This document shows, piece after piece, positions 1-6,295 of a stretch of DNA of 8,210 nt; the stretch's first letter is position 1, and each line of letters opens with the position of its first letter. Below the pieces are notes generated by a model. It ran no database searches. It was not told where the DNA came from and saw nothing but the letters and a program-made list of their open reading frames with translations. This DNA is from JBEKHI01 sp050012355 (GTDB taxonomy: Bacteria > Actinomycetota > Actinomycetes > Streptosporangiales > Streptosporangiaceae). The DNA lies in assembly GCA_050012355.1 (NCBI GenBank), contig JBEKHI010000372.1, positions 1-8,210 of the forward strand, given 5' to 3'. A program made the translations under genes and the position numbers.

Positions 1-1140
1 ACCGCCAGCAGCGACGAAAGCTCGACCTACGACGCCGCCATGGCCAACGACGGAAACACCAGCACCTACTGGGAGGGTCTGGACGGCAGCGGCTACCCGC
101 AGACGCTCACCGTCAACCTCGGAGCCAGCTACAGCCTCGGCAGCATCGTCCTTGACCTGCCGCCGTCGACCGCCTGGAGCACCAGGACCCAGACCCTATC
201 GGTCCTGGGCAGCACCGATGGTTCCAGCTACAGCACGATCGTGCCGTCGGCCGGGTACACCTTCAACCCGTCTACCGGCAACACGGTCACGATCAACCTG
301 CCGTCGGGTACCAGCGCCCAGTACGTGGAGCTAAGCTTCACCGCCAACACCGGCTGGACAGCGGCCCAGGTAGCGGAGTTCGAGGTCTTCCCCGCCGCGG
401 GCGGCTCCACGGGCTCGGGTCTATCGGTCAGTCCTACGTCGCTGACGTTCCCCAGTCAGACGCTCAACACCACCAGCAGCGCGCAGACGGTCACGGTGGA
501 CAACACCGGGTCCACGGCGGTATCGGTATCCCAGATCGCCGCCAGCGGAGACTTCGCGGAGACCAGCGCTTGCGGGTCGTCGATCGCGGCCGACGCCTCG
601 TGCACCGTCAGCGTGACGTTCACGCCGACCGCGGCCGGAACCCAGACCGGCAGCCTGACCATCGCCAGCAACGCGACGAACAGCCCGAGCACGGTATCGC
701 TGACCGGCACCGGCGCGGGCTCCGTGAACCTGGCCCTCAACCAGCCGGCCACGGCGAGCGGATACACCCAGACGTACGTGCCCGCCAACGCCGTGGACGG
801 CAACACCAGCACCTACTGGGAGAGCACGGACAACGACTTCCCGCAGTGGCTCCAGGTCGATCTCGGCGCGACCCAGAGCTTCAACAGCATCGTCCTGGAC
901 CTCCCGCCGTCCAGCGCATGGGCTACCAGGACCCAGACCCTGTCCATTCTGGGCAGCAACGACGACTCCACTTTCACCACGATCGTCGCGTCGGCTGAGT
1001 ACACATTCAACCCCGCGACCGGCAACACGGTCACGATCACCTTCCCATCCGTCAGCTACCGGTACGTACAGCTGGACTTCACCGCCAACACCGGATGGCC
1101 AGCCGGACAGGTCTCCGAGTTCCAGGTCTGGAGCAGCTGA
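1..1140 (+). CDS. Discoidin (F5/8 type C) / Hydin-like Ig domain protein, 5' end missing
   Basis: The reading frame is open from the first base to TGA at 1138-1140, so the start lies outside the window; 379 residues are visible. In fragment numbering, residues 1-131 are most of a discoidin/CBM32-like beta-sandwich (DGNTSTYWEG, then LTVNLG and IVLDLPPS). Residues about 141-238 are an ASPM/SPD-2/Hydin-type Ig domain ('choice-of-anchor D'), with the typical LSVSPTSLTF start, two cysteines 10 residues apart and an SLTGTG end. Residues about 242-379 are a second discoidin domain (NLALNQPATASG, DGNTSTYWES, LQVDLG, VSEFQVW). Such domains bind sugars or polymers and are usually accessory modules at the C-terminus of secreted glycoside hydrolases or adhesins. 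The catalytic part, if there is one, would be upstream. No C-terminal anchor or sorting signal is visible. The fold assignment is firm; the role of the whole protein is unknown. Confidence 0.9.
   Translation, partial: TASSDESSTYDAAMANDGNTSTYWEGLDGSGYPQTLTVNLGASYSLGSIVLDLPPSTAWSTRTQTLSVLGSTDGSSYSTIVPSAGYTFNPSTGNTVTINLPSGTSAQYVELSFTANTGWTAAQVAEFEVFPAAGGSTGSGLSVSPTSLTFPSQTLNTTSSAQTVTVDNTGSTAVSVSQIAASGDFAETSACGSSIAADASCTVSVTFTPTAAGTQTGSLTIASNATNSPSTVSLTGTGAGSVNLALNQPATASGYTQTYVPANAVDGNTSTYWESTDNDFPQWLQVDLGATQSFNSIVLDLPPSSAWATRTQTLSILGSNDDSTFTTIVASAEYTFNPATGNTVTITFPSVSYRYVQLDFTANTGWPAGQVSEFQVWSS
55..1100 (+). repeat. Internal duplication of the discoidin-domain coding sequence
   Basis: The two discoidin modules match at DNA level with an offset of 741-747 bp. 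Identical stretches include 55-75 with 802-822 (21 bp), 181-197 with 925-941 (17 bp), and the block from 277 with that from 1021, about 20 bp. The offset changes by single codons (747, 744, 741), so the copies have lost or gained codons in frame. The second copy still has its N-terminal NLALNQPATASG strand; the equivalent part of the first copy is mostly off the left edge. This indicates tandem duplication or gene conversion within the gene. Confidence 0.8.
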
Positions 1141-1787
1141 CCGGCCCCGCGTCCCGCCTGGCGTAACGCCGGGCGGGACGCGGGGAACAGGCGGTCGAGA
1201 TGGTAGTCGATGACCGCCTGAGCCCGCTCGGCCGAGGTGTGGCCGGCCAGGACGCTGTTGGCCAGGCCCGCGGACATGGCGAGCAGGCCGAGTGCCTCCG
1301 CGTCCGGGTCCAGGTTCGCGGGCATGTCGTCGGCGGCCTGGGCCGCCCGCAGTTGGCCGGCGATCACGTCGATGACGGCGTTTGTGTCCTTGACCAGGGG
1401 AGCGGTCGCCAGAGCGGGGTCGGTCAGCGAGAGCGCGAAGTAGGCCGCGTTGAGCACGGCGAAGGTGCGTCGCTCGTCGTCGGCGGGCAGTGCCTCGGCC
1501 AGGATGGCGGCGATGATGTCACGCGGGCTGGCCTGGCCGCCTGTCTCCTTGATCCGCCTGATCCGGGTCATCGCCCGCTCGCCGAACCGGGCTGTTAGGT
1601 ACCGCATCCCGGCCAGGAGGAGCTCTTCCTTGGTGCCGAAGTAGTACTGCACCAGCCGCAGGGACACGCCAGCCTCGGCCGCGACCTCGCGCATCCCGGT
1701 AGCGTGCAGCCCGCGCGCGGCGGCGGTCCGCAGCAACGCGTCCGCGATCTGCCGCCGCCGCTCCTCGTGATCAACCCGTTTCGGCAC
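1056..1787 (-). CDS. TetR/AcrR-family transcriptional repressor
   Basis: Encodes a 243-residue protein starting at GTG (1787-1785), with an AAAGGTGGAG-like ribosome site on the minus strand (1805-1796), 8 nt upstream. Residues about 8-55 are a TetR DNA-binding domain: IADALLRTAAARGLHATGMR, then the helix-turn-helix VAAEAGVSLRLVQYYFGTKEELL. Residues about 75-202 form an all-helical ligand/dimer domain resembling BetI-type C-termini. It is transcribed divergently from the two hydrolase genes and has a palindrome between them, so it most likely represses itself and the hydrolase operon until a small effector, perhaps a hydrolase substrate, binds. The oddity is at the 3' end. A normal TetR would stop near F201-P202, but the frame continues for about 41 residues through the terminator hairpin and 85 bp into the antisense of the discoidin gene. 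That tail is Arg/Gly/Pro-rich at first and looks acquired by stop-codon loss. The family is certain; the effector is unknown. Confidence 0.93.
   Translation of the reverse strand: MPKRVDHEERRRQIADALLRTAAARGLHATGMREVAAEAGVSLRLVQYYFGTKEELLLAGMRYLTARFGERAMTRIRRIKETGGQASPRDIIAAILAEALPADDERRTFAVLNAAYFALSLTDPALATAPLVKDTNAVIDVIAGQLRAAQAADDMPANLDPDAEALGLLAMSAGLANSVLAGHTSAERAQAVIDYHLDRLFPASRPALRQAGRGAGQLLQTWNSETCPAGHPVLAVKSSCTYR
1145..1185. terminator. Strong bidirectional hairpin terminator between convergent genes
   Basis: CCCCGCGTCCCGCC (1145-1158) is exactly complementary to GGCGGGACGCGGGG (1172-1185). The stem continues through a T-G wobble (1159/1171) and GGCG/CGCC (1160-1163/1167-1170) to a TAA triloop, giving 19 stacked pairs. 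There is no T-tract on either side, as is usual for terminators of high-GC actinobacteria. It starts 5 bp after the discoidin stop codon and sits exactly where the conserved part of the opposing TetR protein ends, so it can serve both genes. It lies inside the annotated TetR reading frame. Confidence 0.75.
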
Positions 1788-1830
1788 CCTTTTTGCTCCA
1801 CCTTTACTCGCCCTTTACCCGGCCGGTCTT

Positions 1831-1854
1831 TTGATGATACGATCGTATCGTAAA
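1831..1854. promoter_or_regulatory. Probable TetR operator between the divergent genes
   Basis: GATACGATCGTATC (1836-1849) is a perfect 14-bp palindrome. Extending it to 1831-1854 gives 10 of 12 complementary positions per half. It is centred about 55 bp from the TetR start and about 65 bp from the hydrolase start, and it lies in the only AT-rich patch of the intergenic region. Length, symmetry and placement fit a TetR-family operator overlapping the divergent promoters. TAnnnT hexamers occur inside it on both strands (TATCGT at 1846-1851 plus; TATCAT at 1839-1834 minus), but I see no convincing -35 partners, so I do not assign transcription starts. Confidence 0.7.
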
Positions 1855-1892
1855 GAAGATGGGAGACAGCCCGTTGAGTGGCGGGCACCGAT

Positions 1893-1901
1893 GAAAGGAG
1901 G
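1893..1901 (+). promoter_or_regulatory. Ribosome binding site that sets the hydrolase start
   Basis: GAAAGGAGG matches the 16S rRNA anti-Shine-Dalgarno closely and ends 6 nt before ATG 1908. An in-frame GTG at 1878 would place this site inside the coding region and has no comparable site of its own, so ATG 1908 is preferred. Confidence 0.8.
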
Positions 1902-1907
1902 CGGGAC

Positions 1908-2858
1908 ATGCCCTGGCTCAAGCGCATCACCCGCGCGGCGGGCTCGGCGCCCGAGGGTGAACCGGGATCATGGGTGAGCGACGCGGCGCGGGAGAAGTTC
2001 ATGGCCGCCTACGACCGCGTCTTCGCGCTGTGGCCGCAGCCGCGGGAGGAGTTCGATATCGAGACGGCGACCGCGACCACGCGGGTGCATGTCTACCGGC
2101 CGCATCCCGACGGTGCGCCTATCGTGCTGCTCACCGGCGCCGGGGGGAACGCGGCGTTCTGGTTCCCGCACGTAGCGGCCCTGGCCGAGGACGGCCCGGT
2201 GTACGGGATCGACATGCCCGGCGACGCGAATCCCAGCGTCCCGCGCGCCTTGATGACTCCGCCGGCGTCCTGCGCGGCCTGGCTGGACGAGCTCCTAGGC
2301 AAGCTCAGTGACCGCCCGGCGCACCTAGTGGGCTTCTCCTTCGGCGGCTGGGTAGCCATGAACCAGGCGATCCGCGCGCCCGGGCGGGTCGCCTCCATCA
2401 CGCTGCTCGATCCGGCCGGGCTCACCAGGCTCGATGCCCGCTTCTACCGGTGGCTCACCATCAGCGGCCTGGCCACCCTGACCCCGATGCCGCTGCGCCG
2501 CCGCCTCGCCCGGTGGCTGGACCTCCCGCACATAGTCGAGCCGGAGTTGATGGCGCTCATGTGGGCAGCTATCCGCGGCTACCGGGCGGAGCCGAAGAAA
2601 CTTGGCGTTCTCACTGACGACGAACTCCGCGCGATCGACGTGCCTGTCCTGCTGGTCACCGGCGCGCGGAGCGCCCTGCTCACCCCGGCGGAGGCCCGCG
2701 CCCGGGGGAGCCTCATGCCGCACGCTGAGGTCGCCATCGTCCCCGGCAGCCACGGCGGCTTCGACCGCATCGGCGAGCTGAACGACCGGATCGTCGCCTT
2801 CATCAAAGCCCAGGCCGCGGGCAAGGACGAAGCTCAGCCGCAGGCGAGCAAGAAGTAG
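1908..2858 (+). CDS. Alpha/beta-hydrolase fold protein (putative esterase/lipase-like)
   Basis: Encodes 316 residues from ATG 1908. The core starts about residue 70 with PIVLLTGAGGNAAFW (beta strand plus oxyanion loop). GIDMPGDANPS follows, then the nucleophile elbow GFSFGG with Ser144, LLDPAG after strand 6 (Asp168), a helical cap (about 172-230), VPVLLVTGARSALLTP (strand 7), and catalytic His282 in VPGSHGG. The usual strand-7 Asp (G-x-x-D) is Ser255 here (codon 2670-2672), so the acid may be Asp168 or may be missing. There is no signal peptide or membrane segment, so the protein is probably cytoplasmic; the C-terminus is a Lys/Gln/Ala-rich tail. It is the first gene of a two-gene unit with the CocE-like hydrolase 12 bp downstream, divergent from the TetR gene and probably controlled by it. 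The substrate is unknown; hydrolysis of an ester, lactone or similar is an inference from the fold. Confidence 0.88.
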   Translation: MPWLKRITRAAGSAPEGEPGSWVSDAAREKFMAAYDRVFALWPQPREEFDIETATATTRVHVYRPHPDGAPIVLLTGAGGNAAFWFPHVAALAEDGPVYGIDMPGDANPSVPRALMTPPASCAAWLDELLGKLSDRPAHLVGFSFGGWVAMNQAIRAPGRVASITLLDPAGLTRLDARFYRWLTISGLATLTPMPLRRRLARWLDLPHIVEPELMALMWAAIRGYRAEPKKLGVLTDDELRAIDVPVLLVTGARSALLTPAEARARGSLMPHAEVAIVPGSHGGFDRIGELNDRIVAFIKAQAAGKDEAQPQASKK

Positions 2859-2870
2859 CGGAGGTACAAC

Positions 2871-4481
2871 ATGACTGTTTCCAGCCGCGCGTTCGCGGCC
2901 ATGCTCAAGATCGGGCCGCCGGTGATCCGCGAGGTCACTGTCGAACGTGACGTGCCGGTCCGCGCGCCGGATGGTACGGACCTGCTGACCGACGTGTACC
3001 TGGCCGGTGCGCGGGACTCGCTGCCGGTGATCTTGACGCGCACGCCGTACGGGCGCCGCGGGGCTTACGGCACCATGGCCCGGCTGTTCGCCGAGCGTGG
3101 CTACCACGCGGTGGTACAGAGCACGCGGGGCACGTTCGGCTCCGGCGGGCAGATCGACTACGACCGCGAGGCGGCCGACGGCCGGGCGGCGGCCGACTGG
3201 ATCATCAAGCAGCCGTGGTCGAACGGCGAGATCGGCGGGTTCGGCGGCAGCTACCTGACCTTCACCCAGCTCGCGCTGGCCTCGACCCGGCCGCCCCAGC
3301 TCAAGGCGATGGCCCTCGGGATCTGGGGCGCCGAGCGGCGGGCGCTGTATTACCCGGGCGGCGCGTATTCCCTGGACCGGCTGGCCTGGACATTCCTGAT
3401 CGAGAACCAGGAACGGCCGCTGGCATTCGTGCGGACGCCGCTGCGCGCCCGGGGGGCACTGGCGCCGGCCTTCGCGCACCTGCCCCTGCTCGACGCCGAC
3501 ACGCTGGCGGTCGGGCACCCGGTCGATTACTACCGCGACTCGGTGCGGCATGACCAGCCCGGCGACCCGTACTGGTCGCCCACCGATTTCCGGCCGGTGC
3601 TGCGCGACCTGGGCATTCCCGTCACCATGATCGGCGGCTGGTACGACATGTCGCTGCCGTCGATGCTGGCCGACTACCAGGCGCTGCGCGACGGCGGGCA
3701 GACAGCGCGGCTGCGGGTCGGCCCCTGGTACCACACCAGCCAGGACCTGTTCCGCTATGAGTTCCAGGACGCCCTGGAATGGTTCGGCGCGCACCTGCTC
3801 GGCGGCCCGGCACCGTCCTGGTCCTCCGTCCGGATCGAGACGATGGGCGGCGGATGGCGCGACCTGCCACAGTGGCCACCCGCTGCCAGCATCCAGCGGT
3901 GGCACCTGCAGCCGCACGGCGCGCTGGCCACCCCGGTGCCGCCCGCGGGTGAACCCAGCCGGTACACCTACGATCCCGCCGACCCCACACCCGCGGTCGG
4001 GGGCACCAGCTCGAGCCCCGCCAACGCCGGACCGAAGGACAACCGGGAACTGGAGCGGCGGCCCGACGTCCTGACCTACACCAGCGAGCCACTGCCCTTG
4101 GCCCTGGAGATCACCGGTCCCGTCACCGCGGAACTGTTCGTCAGCTCCAGCCGCCCGCATACCGACTTCTTCGCCCGGCTGTGCGATGTGGACCCGAAGG
4201 GCCGGTCGGTGAACATCACCGACGGGCTGATCCGGCTGACATCGGCCAGCCCTCAGCCTCAGCAGCTACGCATCGACCTGTGGCCGAACGCCCACCAGTT
4301 CCGCCCCGGCCACCGGCTCCGGCTCCAGGTCTCCAGCGGCGCCCACCCCCGCTACGCGCGGAACACCGGCAGCGGGGAACCGCTGGCGACAGCGACAACC
4401 CTCTGCACCGCACAGCAGGCTGTCCACCACGACCCCGCCCACCCCTCAGCGATCCTGCTGCCAGTCGTACCCCAGAAATAG
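2871..4481 (+). CDS. CocE/NonD-family hydrolase (X-Pro dipeptidyl-peptidase S15 type)
   Basis: Encodes 536 residues. ATG 2871 is preceded by GGAGG (2860-2864) at 6 nt spacing, and the gene starts 12 bp after the upstream stop, so the two are co-transcribed. The N-terminal half is the S15/CocE alpha/beta-hydrolase: VPVRAPDGTDLLTDVY (28-43), TRTPYG (57-61), QSTRGTFGSGG (83-93), nucleophile GGFGGSYL with Ser127, acid in GGWYD with Asp259, and His288 in GPWYH. All three triad residues sit in their expected motifs. Residues about 160-245 correspond to the helical cap. From about 315 to the end is the jelly-roll domain of the family (EPLPLALEITGPVTAELFVSSS, RPGHRLRLQVSS). Length and order match cocaine esterase, glutaryl-7-ACA acylase and related acyl-transfer/hydrolysis enzymes. 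No secretion signal is seen. Family members cleave esters, amides or X-Pro peptides; which bond is cut here cannot be read from sequence. Confidence 0.92.
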   Translation: MTVSSRAFAAMLKIGPPVIREVTVERDVPVRAPDGTDLLTDVYLAGARDSLPVILTRTPYGRRGAYGTMARLFAERGYHAVVQSTRGTFGSGGQIDYDREAADGRAAADWIIKQPWSNGEIGGFGGSYLTFTQLALASTRPPQLKAMALGIWGAERRALYYPGGAYSLDRLAWTFLIENQERPLAFVRTPLRARGALAPAFAHLPLLDADTLAVGHPVDYYRDSVRHDQPGDPYWSPTDFRPVLRDLGIPVTMIGGWYDMSLPSMLADYQALRDGGQTARLRVGPWYHTSQDLFRYEFQDALEWFGAHLLGGPAPSWSSVRIETMGGGWRDLPQWPPAASIQRWHLQPHGALATPVPPAGEPSRYTYDPADPTPAVGGTSSSPANAGPKDNRELERRPDVLTYTSEPLPLALEITGPVTAELFVSSSRPHTDFFARLCDVDPKGRSVNITDGLIRLTSASPQPQQLRIDLWPNAHQFRPGHRLRLQVSSGAHPRYARNTGSGEPLATATTLCTAQQAVHHDPAHPSAILLPVVPQK

Positions 4482-4530
4482 CAAGGCGCTGAGACGGTCG
4501 GCATAACCGCGCTGGTGCCCCGTTGCTGGT

Positions 4531-4576
4531 GGGTGCTGCAGTACCCAGGTTCTGAGCCGAAAAATGAACCTCGGCT
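4531..4576 (+). terminator. Weak stem-loops downstream of the hydrolase operon
   Basis: The 150 bp between the CocE-like stop and the insertion sequence contain no gene. Two modest dyads are visible: GGGTGCTGCAGTACCC (4531-4546; 7 of 8 pairs counting no wobble, loop TGCA if folded) and AGCCGA/TCGGCT (4555-4560/4571-4576; 10-nt AT-rich loop). One or both may end the operon transcript. Neither has a T-tract and both stems are short, so the assignment is tentative. Confidence 0.3.
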
Positions 4577-4633
4577 GGGCGCGGCAGCCGGCCCGAACCC
4601 GCTGACGGCCAGCTGACTTCTCCCGGCTTAGTG

Positions 4634-4652
4634 CCAATGCCGGGAAGTTAAG
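4634..4652 (+). repeat. IS4-type left terminal inverted repeat
   Basis: CCAATGCCGGGAAGTTAAG is the exact reverse complement of the right repeat at 6235-6253. The GCCGGGA part (4639-4645) also pairs with TCCCGGC (4621-4627) just outside the element, forming a 7-bp stem across the junction. Confidence 0.9.
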
Positions 4653-4705
4653 GGCTGAGCCCGCGTGTCAAGCAGGTTCGGCATGTTCCGGTTCGGCTGC
4701 GCAGC

Positions 4706-4769
4706 GCAACGGAGGCCCGGTAGGACAGGTGTCGACCAAAACGCCCTGTGTGCCGGGAGCCTCCGTTGC
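4706..4769 (+). promoter_or_regulatory. Long stem-loop at the 5' end of the transposase gene
   Basis: GCAACGGAGGC (4706-4716) pairs exactly with GCCTCCGTTGC (4759-4769). After a 2-nt bulge (4757-4758), CCGG 4717-4720 pairs with CCGG 4753-4756. After a small internal loop, ACAGG (4725-4729) pairs with CCTGT (4745-4749), closing a 15-nt loop. The structure takes up the only GGAGG in this leader and the GTG at 4748, and it ends 14 nt before ATG 4784. In other IS4-family elements (IS10, IS50, IS231) such leader structures keep readthrough transcripts from being translated; the same role is inferred here. Confidence 0.6.
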
Positions 4770-4783
4770 CTGTTCAGTCTGCC

Positions 4784-6259
4784 ATGCGTTCTGCCGTGAC
4801 CACGGTCACGACGGTGATCACCGTTGCCGCGGGGGCCTTTGCTCCTGGTCATCTGGGGGAGCTGACCCGGATCGTGCCGTTCGAGCTGGCGGACGCGGTG
4901 CTGGCAGAGGAAGGCGGGCTGGAGAAGCGGGTCCGGTTGCTGCCGTCGCGGTGCGGGCTGTATTTCCTGCTGGCGATGTGCCTGTTCCCGGGGTCGTCGT
5001 ACCTGGGGGTCTGGGGCAAGCTGACCGCCGGGCTGGAGGCGCTGGGCATTGCGGTCCCGTCGGCGCGGGCGCTGCGGGACCTGCGCCGCCGGATCGGGAC
5101 CGCGCCGGTGAAGCGGCTGTTCGAGGTCCTGGCCGGGCCTTTGGGGCAGCCGCGCACGCCCGGGATCATGTTCTGCGGGTTGCGGACGGTCTCCTTCGAC
5201 GGCTGCAAGTCGCTGCGGGTGCCTGATACCGGCAAGAACCGGGCGTGGCCGGGCAAGCAGAACGCGTCCAACGGGGAGACAGGGTATCCCGCGCTGATGC
5301 TGATGGCGCTGGCGGAGACGGGAACCCGGGCGCTGATCGGCGCGGTCTTCGGCCCTGCCGCCGAGGGGGAGACCGCGTGGGCGCGGAAGCTGCTGCCGCT
5401 GCTGGATGCCACGATGCTGCTGCTGACCGACCGCGGCTTCGATAGCGGGGACTTCCTGGCCGCGGCCGCGGCGACGAGGGCGCAGTTCCTGGTCCGCCTG
5501 TCGTCCGTGCGCAGGCCGCCGGTACTGCGGCACCTGCCCGACGGGTCGTTCCTGTCGGTCATCGGCGGGGTGAACGTCCGGATCATCACCGCCCGCGTGA
5601 CCGTGACCTGCCACGACGGCACCAGCTACGGCGACGCTTACCGGCTGGCCACCACCCTCCTGGACCACCGCGCCTACCCGGCGGAGGCCCTGATGCGGCT
5701 GTACCACGAGCGCTGGGAGCACGAGATCACCTACCTCGCCCTGCGCTGCACCCTGCTCAAAGGACGGGTGCTCCGCTCCGGCAGCCCGGCCGGCATCGAG
5801 CAGGAGATGTGGGCGCTGCTGGCCGTTTACCAGGCACTGCGCACCGCGGTCACCGACGCGGTCCAGACCGTGCCCGGCCTCGACCCCGACCGCGCCAGCT
5901 GGCAGACCGCCGTCCAGACCGCCCAGGATCTCCTCGTCACGGCCTCGAACATCACCGATCCCGGCACTGACCTGCAGGGCGGCATCGGCCGCGCCGTCCT
6001 GGCGAACCTGCACGGCCCACGCCGGCCCCGCGTCTGCGCCCGCAAGGTCAAGTCCCCGCTCAGCCGCTGGAACGCCCACCCTGCCGGCAAGCCCCGCACG
6101 ACCAAGAAGATCACATCCGTCACCACCGACATCGACGCCCGGCACTACAAGCCCCCCAGGCCCCGGCTGACCCTGATCGACAAACTCCGCCAGGCCGCAG
6201 AACGCGGCGAACCGGTTGACCACCTGCTCAAACGCTTAACTTCCCGGCATTGGGGTTAA
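4784..6259 (+). CDS. IS4-family DDE transposase
   Basis: Encodes 491 residues from ATG 4784; an in-frame GTG at 4748 would add 12 residues, but these are encoded by the leader stem-loop. Neither start has a clear ribosome site, so the start is uncertain. Residues about 15-110 match the IS4 transposase N-terminal domain (FAPGHLGELTRIVPFELADAVL, PSRCGLYFLLAMCLFPGSSY). The RNase-H-like DDE core follows: Asp139 in SFDGCKS, Asp216 in LLTDRGFDSG, and the Y-R-E motif Y307-x2-R310-x3-Glu314 in LYHERWEHEITY, with Arg321 where the family signature has Lys. The C-terminal basic region (about 410-460) is Arg/Lys/Pro-rich and may contact DNA. The last residues are encoded by the right terminal repeat and TAA falls just past it. 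The frame is intact and the catalytic triad complete, so the enzyme is probably functional. It cuts and rejoins the element's ends. Confidence 0.93.
   Translation: MRSAVTTVTTVITVAAGAFAPGHLGELTRIVPFELADAVLAEEGGLEKRVRLLPSRCGLYFLLAMCLFPGSSYLGVWGKLTAGLEALGIAVPSARALRDLRRRIGTAPVKRLFEVLAGPLGQPRTPGIMFCGLRTVSFDGCKSLRVPDTGKNRAWPGKQNASNGETGYPALMLMALAETGTRALIGAVFGPAAEGETAWARKLLPLLDATMLLLTDRGFDSGDFLAAAAATRAQFLVRLSSVRRPPVLRHLPDGSFLSVIGGVNVRIITARVTVTCHDGTSYGDAYRLATTLLDHRAYPAEALMRLYHERWEHEITYLALRCTLLKGRVLRSGSPAGIEQEMWALLAVYQALRTAVTDAVQTVPGLDPDRASWQTAVQTAQDLLVTASNITDPGTDLQGGIGRAVLANLHGPRRPRVCARKVKSPLSRWNAHPAGKPRTTKKITSVTTDIDARHYKPPRPRLTLIDKLRQAAERGEPVDHLLKRLTSRHWG
6235..6253 (-). repeat. IS4-type right terminal inverted repeat
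   Basis: CTTAACTTCCCGGCATTGG is the exact reverse complement of the left repeat. It is also coding: it specifies the last residues of the transposase (LTSRHW), and the TAA stop lies 4-6 bp beyond it. Confidence 0.9.
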
Positions 6260-6295
6260 TGCACTTTTCCTGTCCAAAATTTCCCAATATGAGAG

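Larger units (their letters stand above)
4634..6253 (+). mobile_element. IS4-family insertion sequence, apparently complete
   Basis: About 1.62 kb, bounded by 19-bp perfect terminal inverted repeats and containing one intact transposase gene that fills most of the element. It sits between the 3' ends of two convergent units (the hydrolase operon and the MgtE_N-CBS/DUF1003 unit), so it breaks no recognisable gene. I find no clear target-site duplication: the left flank ends TTAGTG and the right flank starts GGTTAATGC, which share only a degenerate TTA-TGC pattern. The exact outer boundaries are therefore uncertain by a few bases. An intact frame and perfect repeats suggest the copy is recent or still active. 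Confidence 0.88.

Noticed and set aside
1878..1907. Upstream GTG start for the alpha/beta-hydrolase
   Set aside because: It would bury the strong GAAAGGAGG site inside the gene; ATG 1908 has ideal spacing to it.
2325..4160. Long open frame on the minus strand opposite the two hydrolase genes (611 codons)
   Set aside because: It is Gly/Arg/Pro/Gln-rich with no recognisable domain and lies antisense to two well-supported genes; such frames arise from GC-rich third positions.
4446..4637. Small minus-strand frame between the hydrolase operon and the insertion sequence (63 codons)
   Set aside because: It runs from the left terminal repeat into the antisense of the CocE-like gene, with no ribosome site or family likeness.
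4628..6223. Long minus-strand open frame opposite the transposase (531 codons)
   Set aside because: Low-complexity Arg/Gln/Gly-rich translation and antisense to an intact DDE transposase; no ribosome site or family features.
4628..6262. TTAGTGC / TTAATGC as a target-site duplication of the insertion sequence
   Set aside because: The copies differ at one base and are offset unequally from the terminal repeats, and IS4-family duplications are usually longer and exact.
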